DNA of 64,000 nucleotides from Oscillospiraceae bacterium (GTDB lineage Bacteria; Bacillota; Clostridia; Oscillospirales; CAG-272), in NCBI GenBank assembly GCA_015063535.1, contig SVTY01000004.1, forward strand, positions 62,001-126,000, given 5' to 3'. Shown here piece by piece: positions 1-9,729 of the stretch (the first letter of the stretch is position 1; every line of letters starts with the position of its first letter). A program made the position numbers and the translations under genes. Below the pieces are notes generated by a model, which saw only the letters and a program-made list of their open reading frames with translations, had not been told where the DNA came from and made no database searches.

Positions 1-2
1 CC

Positions 3-230
3 CGCAATGAGCGGGAGATGGATCGTCTGCTGGAGGCATTCCTGGCAAGCGCAGAGACGCTCAGCGCCGAACAGCTCAAGGCTCTGCTGAAAAAATTCGG
101 CGAGCTTCAGCTGATGGACGTGGGTAAGGTCGCCGTGGTGATGGGAACGCTCTACGATAAGCAAGCGCTGATCGCCAAGGAAGCCACTGCCAGAGTGGAG
201 CTTGCCGAGCTGAAATTCGAGGAGCTGTGA
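3..230 (+). CDS. putative phage terminase small subunit, C-terminal part (5' end outside window)
   Basis: Frame is open to the window start (..RNEREMDRLLEAFLASAETLSAEQLKALLKKFG); immediately precedes TerL; VMGTLYDKQALIAKE resembles small terminase C-termini. Confidence 0.5.
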   Translation, partial: RNEREMDRLLEAFLASAETLSAEQLKALLKKFGELQLMDVGKVAVVMGTLYDKQALIAKEATARVELAELKFEEL

Positions 231-2032
231 TGGCACTGACGTTGGAAGAGATCGTTGCCAAGCGGAAGGATCGATGGGAGAGCCTGCGGGATATCGAATA
301 CGACCGACGGCTGACCCGTGCGGCAGTAAAGGAAATTCTGCAAAATAAGGAGCTTCGGGATATCGTTACCCGCAAGCCCTATCTGCTCATTGAGGTTGCC
401 TTCAGCGTGGTGGATAAGGAAAAGCATACGGTACCGTTTTTTCTCAACGAGGTACAACGGGATTTTCTTGCCGAGCTGGAGCAAAGAGGGACGGACAAGC
501 CGTACTTTATCCTGAAGGGACGGCAACAGGGCTTTACCACTCTGATCACCGCCATACAGCTTGCCTGTTCGGTGGTACAAAAGAATTTTTCGGGCTTTAC
601 GATTGCCCATCGGAGGGACAGCACCAAGGCGATCTTCAATGACAGGGCGCGGGTGGTGTATCAACGCCTGCCCGATCAGCTGAAGCCACATGAGAAATAC
701 AATTCGGCGGACGAGCTGTTCTTCGACCGTCTCAATTCCTCATGGCGGGTCGAGACGGCATCGGAGGATGTGGCAAGAGGGATGACCCTGAATTTCGTCC
801 ACCTGTCCGAGGCGGCATTTTACAGCTGTGATTTTTCCCTCTTGCAGGCATCGGTGGGTGAGGCGGCGGCAGCGGGAGCGGCGGTGATCTACGAAACGAC
901 GGCGAACGGCTTCAACCATGCCAAGGAGCTGTGGGATAGCGGCGCCTGTCATACGCTGTTTTACGGCTGGTGGCGGACGGCGGAATACCGCAGACAAGAT
1001 GCGCCTCCTGCCGAGGCGGTCGATGGGTGGCTTGCCGAGAGACTGCGGCTTCTTGCCGAGCGGGGGCTGGATGAGGCGCAACGGAATTGGTATGCGCACA
1101 AGTACGCCTCGTATCTCGATAAAAGTCTGATACGGCAGGAATATCCCTGTACGCCGGAGGAAGCCTTCCTTTCGGGCGGAGAGTGTATTTTCGACAAGGA
1201 GGCGATCCAGTCTTGGCTTCTGCGGCTGGAGCAAAAGCCGAAGGGGCGGACGGGATATTTTACTTACAAGAAAACGGGCAGGGAGATCCGCAATTCGGCG
1301 GGCGAGACGGTGGATGTGGAATGGAGCCTGACCGATATCGCCTTTGTTGAGGACAAAAACGGATATATCACCCTGCATGAGGAGCCCCGTATCAAGAAAA
1401 ACGGAGAGGGGCAGACGGTCGCACTGGCACCGTATACCCTTGGCGGCGATACGGCGGGGAGCGGTACCGACTATTTTACGGGCAAGGTGGTGTGCAGTCT
1501 CGACCGCAAAACGGCGGCAACGCTCCGTAAGCAACGGATGGATGAGGATCTGTATGCCGAGCAGATGTACTGTCTCGGCAAGTACTACCACGATGCCCTC
1601 ATCGGAATCGAGACCAATTACAGCCGTCAGCCCACCCGCCTGCTGGCATCGGTCTACCGCTATCCCCATCTGTATCTGAGGGAGCGGTTAGATCGGCTGT
1701 GCGAAACAGTAGAGCAGGTACCTGGCTTTGAGACGACCGCCAAAACAAAGCCCGTCATTATCGGGGAATTGGTCGCCGAAATGCGGGAGGATGTAACCCT
1801 TGAGTGTGACAGGGAGACCCTGAAGGAAATGACGGTCTTTGTCAAGAAGGACAACGGCCGCATGGAGGCGGTTCAGGGCATGCACGACGATCTTGTGATG
1901 GCGCTTGCCATTGCGCATTTTATCGGAACGCAGCAGAGACGGACATGGATCCCCGCCGATACGGGAGAGAAGGATTTTATTACCCGCAATTTCTCGGAAG
2001 ACGGCGACTCGGATGCCTTTATTACGTGGTAA
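230..2032 (+). CDS. phage terminase large subunit
   Basis: ATPase-like FILKGRQQGFTTLITA, nuclease-like GGDTAGSGTDYFTG; position before portal. Confidence 0.9.
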   Translation: MALTLEEIVAKRKDRWESLRDIEYDRRLTRAAVKEILQNKELRDIVTRKPYLLIEVAFSVVDKEKHTVPFFLNEVQRDFLAELEQRGTDKPYFILKGRQQGFTTLITAIQLACSVVQKNFSGFTIAHRRDSTKAIFNDRARVVYQRLPDQLKPHEKYNSADELFFDRLNSSWRVETASEDVARGMTLNFVHLSEAAFYSCDFSLLQASVGEAAAAGAAVIYETTANGFNHAKELWDSGACHTLFYGWWRTAEYRRQDAPPAEAVDGWLAERLRLLAERGLDEAQRNWYAHKYASYLDKSLIRQEYPCTPEEAFLSGGECIFDKEAIQSWLLRLEQKPKGRTGYFTYKKTGREIRNSAGETVDVEWSLTDIAFVEDKNGYITLHEEPRIKKNGEGQTVALAPYTLGGDTAGSGTDYFTGKVVCSLDRKTAATLRKQRMDEDLYAEQMYCLGKYYHDALIGIETNYSRQPTRLLASVYRYPHLYLRERLDRLCETVEQVPGFETTAKTKPVIIGELVAEMREDVTLECDRETLKEMTVFVKKDNGRMEAVQGMHDDLVMALAIAHFIGTQQRRTWIPADTGEKDFITRNFSEDGDSDAFITW

Positions 2033-2052
2033 AACAGGAAGCAGGAGAGGAT

Positions 2053-2247
2053 ATGAGAAGAAAAAAGCGGATCGAGCTGTTGGAGGAGAGGGTCAGTGAG
2101 CTGGAGGTCCTTTTGGATGAGCTGGACGAACGCATCGACCGATTGAAGCAACAGCCGAACAAAGAAGAAGGAGCCAAGGGAGAGGGCGTGTCTACCTCCC
2201 GACTGCTCAGCGAATGGCTCAACGGAGAGGAGGGAGCTCATGGATGA
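2053..2247 (+). CDS. small coiled-coil phage protein
   Basis: MRRKKRIELLEERVSELEVLLDELDERIDRLKQQ; upstream SD; overlaps portal start. Confidence 0.55.
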   Translation: MRRKKRIELLEERVSELEVLLDELDERIDRLKQQPNKEEGAKGEGVSTSRLLSEWLNGEEGAHG

Positions 2248-4153
2248 AAGACAGGTCACGCAGCTGTGGGAGGATTATGAGAACGGTCTGAAGTATCAGA
2301 GTGCCATGGGGCTGGGGAGCAAGCTACCGCAGTTCGTGCGCTTCTATGAGGGGGATCAGTGGCCGCCTCCCACCAAGAATACCAAGAATCTGCCGCGCCC
2401 CGTGATCAATCTGATCAAAATGATCTGCCGCTCCAAAAAGAGCGCCATTCTGTCTACGCCCGTGAAACTGGTCTACACGGCAGAGGACGAAAACGCCGAC
2501 ACGGAACGCTTCAATCGGTTTGCCGAGTATATCGGCAAGGAGCTGGGGCAGGAGGGGCTTGACAAGCAAGCCATCCATGACGGCGTTATCAAAGGCTCTT
2601 ACTTCTATCACTACTACTGGGATGCCGAGGCAAGAGGAAAGGACGGTGCGCGGGAGGGCGCCTTGCGGGGCGAGATCATCGACCCGCTGAATATCTTTTT
2701 TGCCAATCCCAAGGAACGGGACGAGCAAAAGCAGAAATGGATCCTCATCCGTTCGAGAGAGGAGGTTTCCTCTGTACGGAAAAGCATGGACGAGGGACTG
2801 GATGCCGAATCGATCTGTGCCGATGAATCCGAGGAGCGATACGGTGCCGTGGAGCAGGAAGGGGACAAGCTGTGTACCGTTCTGACTAAGTATTTCCGTC
2901 GGGACGGAGAGGTCTTTTGCGAAAAAGCGACCCGCTATGCGGTAGTCAACCGTCCCTTTCCCATCGCACCCGATATCGAGGCGGCATGGCGGGAGCTGGA
3001 CGGAGAGGATGCTCCCAACAACAGCCTGCCCGACACTCCGAAAAAGCCCTCTGTGCGGACAGAAACGCTCAAGGCCCCTTTGTATCCCATTGTGGCGGGA
3101 AGCTATGAGCCGAGAAACAATTCGATCTATGGGCTTGGTGAGGTCGAGGGGCTGATCCCCAATCAGAAATCGGTCAATTTTCTGTTTGCCATGTCTCTGC
3201 TCAATGCACAGGAGACGGCGTGGGGCAAATATGTCGTGCATCCGCAGGCACTGGGCGAGCAGGTCATTACCAACGAGCCGGGACAGGTGCTGGTGGATCA
3301 CAGCAAGACGGGAAGCGGCATCCGCAAGATGACCGAGCAGACCATGCAATCCTTTCCCATTCAGCTGGCAGATACGCTGACGCAGATGACACGATCGGTC
3401 ACGGGAGCAGGGGAGATCATGACGGGAGAGACCGTGGGAGGCAATCTGTCGGGCGCCGCCATCGCCCAGCTTCAGGCACAGGCGAGGATCCCTACCGAGG
3501 AGCTGAAGGAAGCCTTTTGGCTGGTGAAGGAAAAGCAGGGGAAGGTCTTGGCGCAGTTCTTCAAGCTGTTCTATCAAAATAAGCGGTTCAGCTACACGGT
3601 AGAGGCACCGATCGAACACCAAGAGGCGGGTGATGTATCGCCCGCCCCGGGAACCGATCCGGGAGCGGTCAGACAGAGCGATGTCTTTCACGGTGCCGAG
3701 TATTTGGGTACCGAGTTTGATGTGGTGGTGGAGACGACGGGCGGAACCAAGTCGGGCGCCGCAGGGGATATTACCGTGCTGGACGCCCTCTTTGCCAAGG
3801 GCGCCATAACCCTGAAGACCTATCTGAATGCCTACCCCAAGGATGCGCTGTCCAATAAGACCGAGCTGATGCGGGGGATCGAGGCGCAGGAGCAGGAGGC
3901 TCTTCGTCAGCTGACGGCACAGAATGAACAGCTGACCGAGCAGAATCGGCAATATGTGGCACTGATCGAAAAGCAGAATGAGAGCGTGGAGGATGTCAAC
4001 CGCATTATTCGGGAAAATATGGAGCTGAAGGAGCTTCTGGCACGCCTCAGAGCAGAGGCAGAGGATAAGATCCGAGCGGGCAATACCGCACTGATGCAGA
4101 CCACAGCCGATGCACGAGAATTTGCTCAGACATTGGTAGCGAGACAGCAATGA
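2240..4153 (+). CDS. phage portal protein (podovirus/P22-like)
   Basis: 637 aa, RFYEGDQW, position between terminase and scaffold/coat. Confidence 0.85.
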   Translation: MDERQVTQLWEDYENGLKYQSAMGLGSKLPQFVRFYEGDQWPPPTKNTKNLPRPVINLIKMICRSKKSAILSTPVKLVYTAEDENADTERFNRFAEYIGKELGQEGLDKQAIHDGVIKGSYFYHYYWDAEARGKDGAREGALRGEIIDPLNIFFANPKERDEQKQKWILIRSREEVSSVRKSMDEGLDAESICADESEERYGAVEQEGDKLCTVLTKYFRRDGEVFCEKATRYAVVNRPFPIAPDIEAAWRELDGEDAPNNSLPDTPKKPSVRTETLKAPLYPIVAGSYEPRNNSIYGLGEVEGLIPNQKSVNFLFAMSLLNAQETAWGKYVVHPQALGEQVITNEPGQVLVDHSKTGSGIRKMTEQTMQSFPIQLADTLTQMTRSVTGAGEIMTGETVGGNLSGAAIAQLQAQARIPTEELKEAFWLVKEKQGKVLAQFFKLFYQNKRFSYTVEAPIEHQEAGDVSPAPGTDPGAVRQSDVFHGAEYLGTEFDVVVETTGGTKSGAAGDITVLDALFAKGAITLKTYLNAYPKDALSNKTELMRGIEAQEQEALRQLTAQNEQLTEQNRQYVALIEKQNESVEDVNRIIRENMELKELLARLRAEAEDKIRAGNTALMQTTADAREFAQTLVARQQ

Positions 4154-4170
4154 TAAAGTTTTTGAAGGTT

Positions 4171-4226
4171 CTCAGGAAACGTTTTTCAAAAAGGTTCCTG
4201 AGCGGGGATCGGGGCAGCGCCCCGAT
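4171..4226 (+). promoter_or_regulatory. two consecutive stem-loops between portal and scaffold genes
   Basis: CTCAGGAAAC...GTTCCTGAG (4171-4202) and ATCGGGGC-AGC-GCCCCGAT (4208-4226). Confidence 0.5.
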
Positions 4227-4277
4227 TCATACATACTACGCAGGAAGAGCGCAAAAATCCGAGAAAGGAAGAGTTCA

Positions 4278-5093
4278 ATGGAGAACGAAACAATGACAGC
4301 GCAAACAAGCGACCTCTCCGAGGGGAGAGGCATCGTGGGAAACGAGGTCGCTGACGTTTCCAAGCAAGCGGAAGGAGAAGAGGCAGAAGCTGTCTTTTCC
4401 GAGACCAATCCTCCCGAATCGGGAGAAAAACAGCCCCAAAGTGCTGCGACCAATGCCGAATATGCGCAGCGGCGTCGGGCGGCGGAGCAAAGACGGGCAG
4501 AGCGAGAGCAGCAGACTCTTGACAGAGAGCGTCGGGCGGCAAGGGAAGCCGCTATCCTTGAGGTATTGGATCATATCAATCCCTATACCGGTGAGGAGAT
4601 GAAGGATGCTCGGGACATTGAAGAGTATCTGACCATGAAGGAGATCGACCGAGGCGGAGGTGATCCGCTTGGCGACTTTTCCAGATTTCAGAAGAAACGT
4701 CAGCGAGAGCAGGAACGTACCGAGGAAGAGGAGCGAAAGCAGGCAGAATGGTACCGTACCGACAGGGAACGGTTTTTGACCAAATACCCGGAGGTAGACA
4801 TAGAGGAGCTGATCGGGGATGAGGCGTTCCGATCCTTTGCCGAAGGCAAAACGGGAGAGCGACCCTTGACAGAGATCTATGAGGGCTATCTGTCCTTGCT
4901 TGAGGGACGGGACCGACAGGCCCGTCACATGGCGGCACATATGCTCGCCAACAAGAAAGCCTCCCCGGGCGCCCTGTCCCATTCCAACGGCGGAGAGAAC
5001 GAATTCTTTTCGGCGGAGGATGTGCGGAAAATGAGCGCAGGGGATGTACACAAAAACTACGATAAGATCATGAGATCTATGAAAAACTGGTAA
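4278..5093 (+). CDS. putative phage scaffolding protein
   Basis: Charged, E/R-rich helical 271 aa between portal and coat. Confidence 0.65.
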   Translation: MENETMTAQTSDLSEGRGIVGNEVADVSKQAEGEEAEAVFSETNPPESGEKQPQSAATNAEYAQRRRAAEQRRAEREQQTLDRERRAAREAAILEVLDHINPYTGEEMKDARDIEEYLTMKEIDRGGGDPLGDFSRFQKKRQREQERTEEEERKQAEWYRTDRERFLTKYPEVDIEELIGDEAFRSFAEGKTGERPLTEIYEGYLSLLEGRDRQARHMAAHMLANKKASPGALSHSNGGENEFFSAEDVRKMSAGDVHKNYDKIMRSMKNW

Positions 5094-5111
5094 ACAGGAA
5101 AGGAGAAACGA

Positions 5112-5972
5112 ATGTCATATGCGAATTTTATTCCGACCGTTTGGTCGGAGGCGATCCAGAGAGAGCTGGAGCGCAAGAGAGTTTATGTAGAGGATTGCAA
5201 CCGCTCCTTTGAGGGAGCGATCAAGCAGAAGGGAGATACCGTCCGCATTCTCGGTGTGGGCAAGCCTACGATCAAGTCCATTCTGAAGAAGAATGCATCG
5301 GGAGACATCGACGGACCTGAAGAGGTGGAGGATACCTCTGTGAGCCTGACGGTCGATCAGATCCGCTATTTCAACTATATGGTGGGAGACATCGACAAGG
5401 CGCAGTCGGCAGGCGGCGTGATGGAGGCACTGAACAAGGAATCCGCCGAAGGGCTTGCCAATGAGGAGGATACCTATGTATCGGGTCTCATTCTCGGCTC
5501 GGAGGTCAAGAAGCTGCACACGGCACCGAAAAAGATCGTGGTCGGTACGGCGGGTGAGGGTGAGATCAACGTCCTGCACGTCATCGACAATGCGCTGGAG
5601 GCACTGTATGAGCAGGATGTCAACCCCAACAGCACCATCGTGCTGACGGTCTCCCCCCGATTTTACACCCGCTTCAAGCAGGCGTATACCGACAAGGACA
5701 CCGACAACAGTGAGATCATGAAGAACGGCCGTGTGGCACGGTACGGCAACGCCATCATCAAGATGTCCAACAACGTTGCCCGTTCGGACAGCGGAGCGGT
5801 CGATAATCTGATGATCCGCACCCAGCGTGCCATTGCCTTTGCCAATGCTATCGCTCATGTGGAGCCCTACCGTCCCGAACGGAAATTTGCCGATGCGGTC
5901 AAGGGCTATGAGCTGTTCGGTGCGAAGATCGTTCGCCCCAAGGAGCTGCTCAACATCAACGTGACCTATTGA
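5112..5972 (+). CDS. phage major capsid (coat) protein
   Basis: MSYANFIPTVWSEAIQRELERKRVYVEDCNRSFEGAIKQKGDTVRI; P22 coat-like N-terminus; position after scaffold. Confidence 0.85.
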   Translation: MSYANFIPTVWSEAIQRELERKRVYVEDCNRSFEGAIKQKGDTVRILGVGKPTIKSILKKNASGDIDGPEEVEDTSVSLTVDQIRYFNYMVGDIDKAQSAGGVMEALNKESAEGLANEEDTYVSGLILGSEVKKLHTAPKKIVVGTAGEGEINVLHVIDNALEALYEQDVNPNSTIVLTVSPRFYTRFKQAYTDKDTDNSEIMKNGRVARYGNAIIKMSNNVARSDSGAVDNLMIRTQRAIAFANAIAHVEPYRPERKFADAVKGYELFGAKIVRPKELLNINVTY

Positions 5973-5999
5973 CGGCACGCAAAGAAAGGAGAATGAATC

Positions 6000-6362
6000 A
6001 TGGCAAGAACTGTATTGACTGTCCGTGAATTGGACGCAAGAAATACCTTTTGCTCTTCCTTTACCGCCCTGACACAGGCGGTGGATGCGGCAAACGGTGC
6101 AGAGTTTGAAATGGAGGGACAGGACGATAAGCACCTGATCCTGATACAGAATGCCGCTACCTCCGCAAAGACGGTGACCGTCAAGGCGGGCAACGGCTTG
6201 CAGGGCGTGTGCGATCTGTCCTGCGAGGTGGCTGCAAGCGGATACACCTGTGTAACGTTGGAGTCGGGGCGGTTTAAGAATGTCACCGGCGACGACAAGG
6301 GCAAGGTCATCCTCACGGGTACCGATGCCAATATCAAAGTAGCAGTATTCAAGCTGCCGTAA
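6000..6362 (+). CDS. phage structural protein, possible capsid decoration protein
   Basis: Small beta-rich ORF immediately after coat, good SD. Confidence 0.45.
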   Translation: MARTVLTVRELDARNTFCSSFTALTQAVDAANGAEFEMEGQDDKHLILIQNAATSAKTVTVKAGNGLQGVCDLSCEVAASGYTCVTLESGRFKNVTGDDKGKVILTGTDANIKVAVFKLP

Positions 6363-6370
6363 AAACGAAG

Positions 6371-6409
6371 GGACTGTTGCTTCGAATCGGATGCGACAGT
6401 CCCTTTTTG
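6371..6409 (+). terminator. intrinsic terminator within structural operon
   Basis: GGGACTGTTGC...GCGACAGTCCC followed by TTTTT. Confidence 0.75.
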
Positions 6410-6425
6410 CAAAAAAGGAGAACAT

Positions 6426-7067
6426 ATGAAACTTGGCGAGATCAAGCTGGAAGCATTGAAGCTGATGTGGACGAACTACAATGAGGATATCGGGATCGAG
6501 CAGCTACCCGATCTGATGGGAAGCGAGCGGTACGGAGATTATCTGGTCGCCATGAGCGGTTCGCTCAGCCGTTGCTTTGCCGATCTGGAGGCAAGGGGGA
6601 TCCTGCCGGTGAAGAGCTTTGCTCTTGCGGCTCCCTTGCGGGAGGAAAAGGGAAGGACGGCGGCGTACGATCTGAAGGAGCTGATCGGAGACTATCTGTC
6701 CTTCGAGCGGCTGATCTATGAAACGGAGGGAGACTCCTATGAGGATACGGAGATAGGAGCACAAATAGAGGAGGATATCCTGCGTCTGCCTTGGTTTGAC
6801 GGCGAAAAAGAGGGGTATCGGGTGATCTACCGTCCCCGCCTGCCTCACATATTTCCGTATACGAACGACGAGACCGAGCTGCCGATCCCCGACAGGATCG
6901 CCGCTTTTATCCCCTATTGGATCAAGGGAGAGCTGTATCGGGAGGAGGAGCCGAATGAAGCGGGGGAGGCGAGAAACTGGTATGAGGCACAGATGAGTGC
7001 CGTGGCATCCGTATCCTCCCGACGGCAGGGAAGCGTACGGTCGGTCTATTCCATGACGGAGGTATAA
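6426..7067 (+). CDS. putative phage head-tail connector/tail accessory protein
   Basis: 213 aa, synteny after coat genes. Confidence 0.45.
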   Translation: MKLGEIKLEALKLMWTNYNEDIGIEQLPDLMGSERYGDYLVAMSGSLSRCFADLEARGILPVKSFALAAPLREEKGRTAAYDLKELIGDYLSFERLIYETEGDSYEDTEIGAQIEEDILRLPWFDGEKEGYRVIYRPRLPHIFPYTNDETELPIPDRIAAFIPYWIKGELYREEEPNEAGEARNWYEAQMSAVASVSSRRQGSVRSVYSMTEV

Positions 7068-7068
7068 T

Positions 7069-9729
7069 ATGAGGGCAAATACGAATCTGACCCTTCGGGA
7101 TCGCAGTACGCTGACCCTTGGCGGCTTTACGGGACTTGACGTCACCTCTGCGCCCACCGAGGTCTCTCCCGAACGGGCGACCGATGCGGTCAATATGATC
7201 TATGAGAACGGAAGCATTCGAAAGCGAAAGGGATGGAGGCAGAAGCAGGATGTTTCTACCTTCCATGATTGGGTCTATAGAGATACGATCCGATCATTTT
7301 ATTCTTACCGAAACGGAAACTATCAGGAGATCTTGATTCAGATAGGGGGATATTTGCTGTATCACGAGGGAGCTGTCGGTACTGGCGAACACTCAGCATA
7401 TTATATCGGCACGACACCGGCGCAGTTTTTTCAAAAGGATGGCAAGTGCTATATCGTGACAGGTGTTGAATATTTGGTATACGGAAGCTGGGATGAGGGA
7501 AAGACCTATGAGCTGAAAAAGGTGTCTGATGTTGCTTATGTGCCGACGACGACTACGGGAATCGGATACAAGGAATTAGTGGCAAAGGAAACGGAAGACG
7601 GACAGAAAATAGCGGTATGGGAAGAGGTGGGAAAGCCCGAACTATGGGAAGCAACGAATTTATTAACACGCCGTCGAAAAAATCTATTGAACGGTTCGCA
7701 GCTTGTCAGCGATCGGTGGACATTGGATGCAGCGATAGAAAAAAACAGTATCGTTGATATAAACATCGAAGAAATCGTGGGAACAAATATCAACTCTATT
7801 TTTTATCAGAATGATTTTAAGACGTACGAGCCTGCAGTGGGTGAAAGTGCGACATCTGATGAGAGGGTCTATCTGAACGAGCAGACCGAGGGAGAACTTG
7901 AGCAAGGAGCTTATAGAGGAAAGATCCTCAACTGGGGTAAAGATGCTTCGGATACGAATATATTAATTGGTGCGCAGATCATGTTGAATTATGCGTTCCC
8001 ATCGAACAAAGGCTATCCCAACATCACTGTCGAATTTAACGCCGCAAGCCTGTCGGATGAGGATCCGGCGGATAAGATAAGAGGCTGTACCTTCGGCGTG
8101 CTGTTCGGTGTGAACGGCGGAAGCGATCGCCTGTTCCTCAGCGGCAATCCCAAGTATCCCAATACCGTCTTTTATTCCGCCTCCGATGATTTTACCTATT
8201 TCTGCGATAACCAGTATTTTTCGGTGGGAGATGAGAGTGCGGCGATCACAGGCTTTGTTCGGGTTGCGGATGGAACACTGGCGGTGCTGAAGGAGGAAAG
8301 CGATCGGGATGCGGCGATCTTCTATGTGACGGGAACGCAGCAAAGCTTCTTTGATTCGAAGGGAAACTTGGAAAAAACCTATGCGATATTTACCGTATCC
8401 AACGGCGGTGCGGGAGAGGGCAATCTGCATCCGTATGCCACGGCAAATCTGGCGGGAGACGGCTTGCTGCTGTCCCGAAACGGTGTGTTTGCCATCGTTC
8501 CCAACCAAAGCGGTTCCACAAATGTACGGCATGTGAAGGAACGGAGCTACTCGATCAATCGCAGACTGCTTGATGAAGATCTGTCGGGTGCTGTCGGGAT
8601 GGTATACAACAACCGATATTATCTGAGTGTGGGCGGTCATTGCTACGTTGCCGATGCCGGACACAAATATTACCGAAGCGGAAACGACATGGATCAGAGC
8701 TTCAATTATGAGTGGTGGTATTGGGAGAATGTTCCCGCAACGTCATGGTCGGTCATCGACGGCGTGCTTTGGTTCGGTACCGCAGACGGACGGCTGTGCG
8801 CCTTTGATACCGAGGAATTTTTTGATACGACCGAGCATTCCATGCAATTCGGAGAAATTACGTGGGATGGAGGGGATCGCACGAAGCTGATCTACGGCTG
8901 GTCCGTACAGGATCACATCTGCGAGGGAGATTGGATTCGCCTTTTGCCGGAATGCGGTATGCTTGCCGTGATAGCGGAAGCGATCGCTCCCGTGGAGGAT
9001 ACTGTATCGTGGTATGTAACCGATGAAGAGACCTGTGATCGGTTACGGGAAGGAATGCAGCTGATCGCAGGAAATTATGATGCCGGACAACACCTGACAG
9101 ACAAAACGCCGGTTATGGTGACCGATGTGGATCGGGGTGCCTGTAGGTTTCGACTGGACCGAGTGCCGGATGCAGGCGCATATGATACGGGTACCAACGA
9201 GGGAAGCTTTTGCTTGTTTTTTGAGCTGCATAACCGTCCCTTGCTCATTGTCGATGTGGACGAAAAGACCCAATCCTTTTCTCTGAAGGAAACGCAGAGC
9301 GGAGAGATATTGCGACTATCCATTGAAGGAAACGGGTTGATGGATGGATGCTTCTATCATCACAATCCCATCGAAGCCCGATGGATCACCCCGTATTTTG
9401 ATATGGGAAACGTTCTGTACGGAAAGACCCTGCTTCGTCTTTCGGTGACAGCGAAGGAGGGAAGCGGTCGGTTTCTGTTCGGTTATGAGACCAAGGGAAC
9501 GGCGGCAAGCTACGCCATGCAGGGGATCGAATCCTTTACATGGGAGAACTTTTCCTTTGAAAGGCTCAGCTTTGCCAATACCTTTGCTTCCTCCTATACA
9601 CTGAGGGCAAAGAGCCGCAATTTCAATCTGATCCGATTCTGTTTCCGATCGGACACGGCGGAGGACATGCTGCCCGGCACGCTTACCGCCTTATATAAAA
9701 TCAATAAAATGAACAGAGGAGTGAGATAA
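7069..9729 (+). CDS. phage tail/head-completion structural protein
   Basis: 886 aa; N-terminus DVTSAPTEVSPERATDAVNMIYENGSIRKRKGW typical of podoviral tail-tube/stabilization proteins. Confidence 0.5.
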   Translation: MRANTNLTLRDRSTLTLGGFTGLDVTSAPTEVSPERATDAVNMIYENGSIRKRKGWRQKQDVSTFHDWVYRDTIRSFYSYRNGNYQEILIQIGGYLLYHEGAVGTGEHSAYYIGTTPAQFFQKDGKCYIVTGVEYLVYGSWDEGKTYELKKVSDVAYVPTTTTGIGYKELVAKETEDGQKIAVWEEVGKPELWEATNLLTRRRKNLLNGSQLVSDRWTLDAAIEKNSIVDINIEEIVGTNINSIFYQNDFKTYEPAVGESATSDERVYLNEQTEGELEQGAYRGKILNWGKDASDTNILIGAQIMLNYAFPSNKGYPNITVEFNAASLSDEDPADKIRGCTFGVLFGVNGGSDRLFLSGNPKYPNTVFYSASDDFTYFCDNQYFSVGDESAAITGFVRVADGTLAVLKEESDRDAAIFYVTGTQQSFFDSKGNLEKTYAIFTVSNGGAGEGNLHPYATANLAGDGLLLSRNGVFAIVPNQSGSTNVRHVKERSYSINRRLLDEDLSGAVGMVYNNRYYLSVGGHCYVADAGHKYYRSGNDMDQSFNYEWWYWENVPATSWSVIDGVLWFGTADGRLCAFDTEEFFDTTEHSMQFGEITWDGGDRTKLIYGWSVQDHICEGDWIRLLPECGMLAVIAEAIAPVEDTVSWYVTDEETCDRLREGMQLIAGNYDAGQHLTDKTPVMVTDVDRGACRFRLDRVPDAGAYDTGTNEGSFCLFFELHNRPLLIVDVDEKTQSFSLKETQSGEILRLSIEGNGLMDGCFYHHNPIEARWITPYFDMGNVLYGKTLLRLSVTAKEGSGRFLFGYETKGTAASYAMQGIESFTWENFSFERLSFANTFASSYTLRAKSRNFNLIRFCFRSDTAEDMLPGTLTALYKINKMNRGVR

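Noticed and set aside
2324-4150. 608-aa minus-strand ORF opposite the portal gene
   Set aside because: Mirror of a well-supported gene with high third-position bias; no SD and residue composition (Gln/Leu/Arg/His-rich) typical of antisense translation
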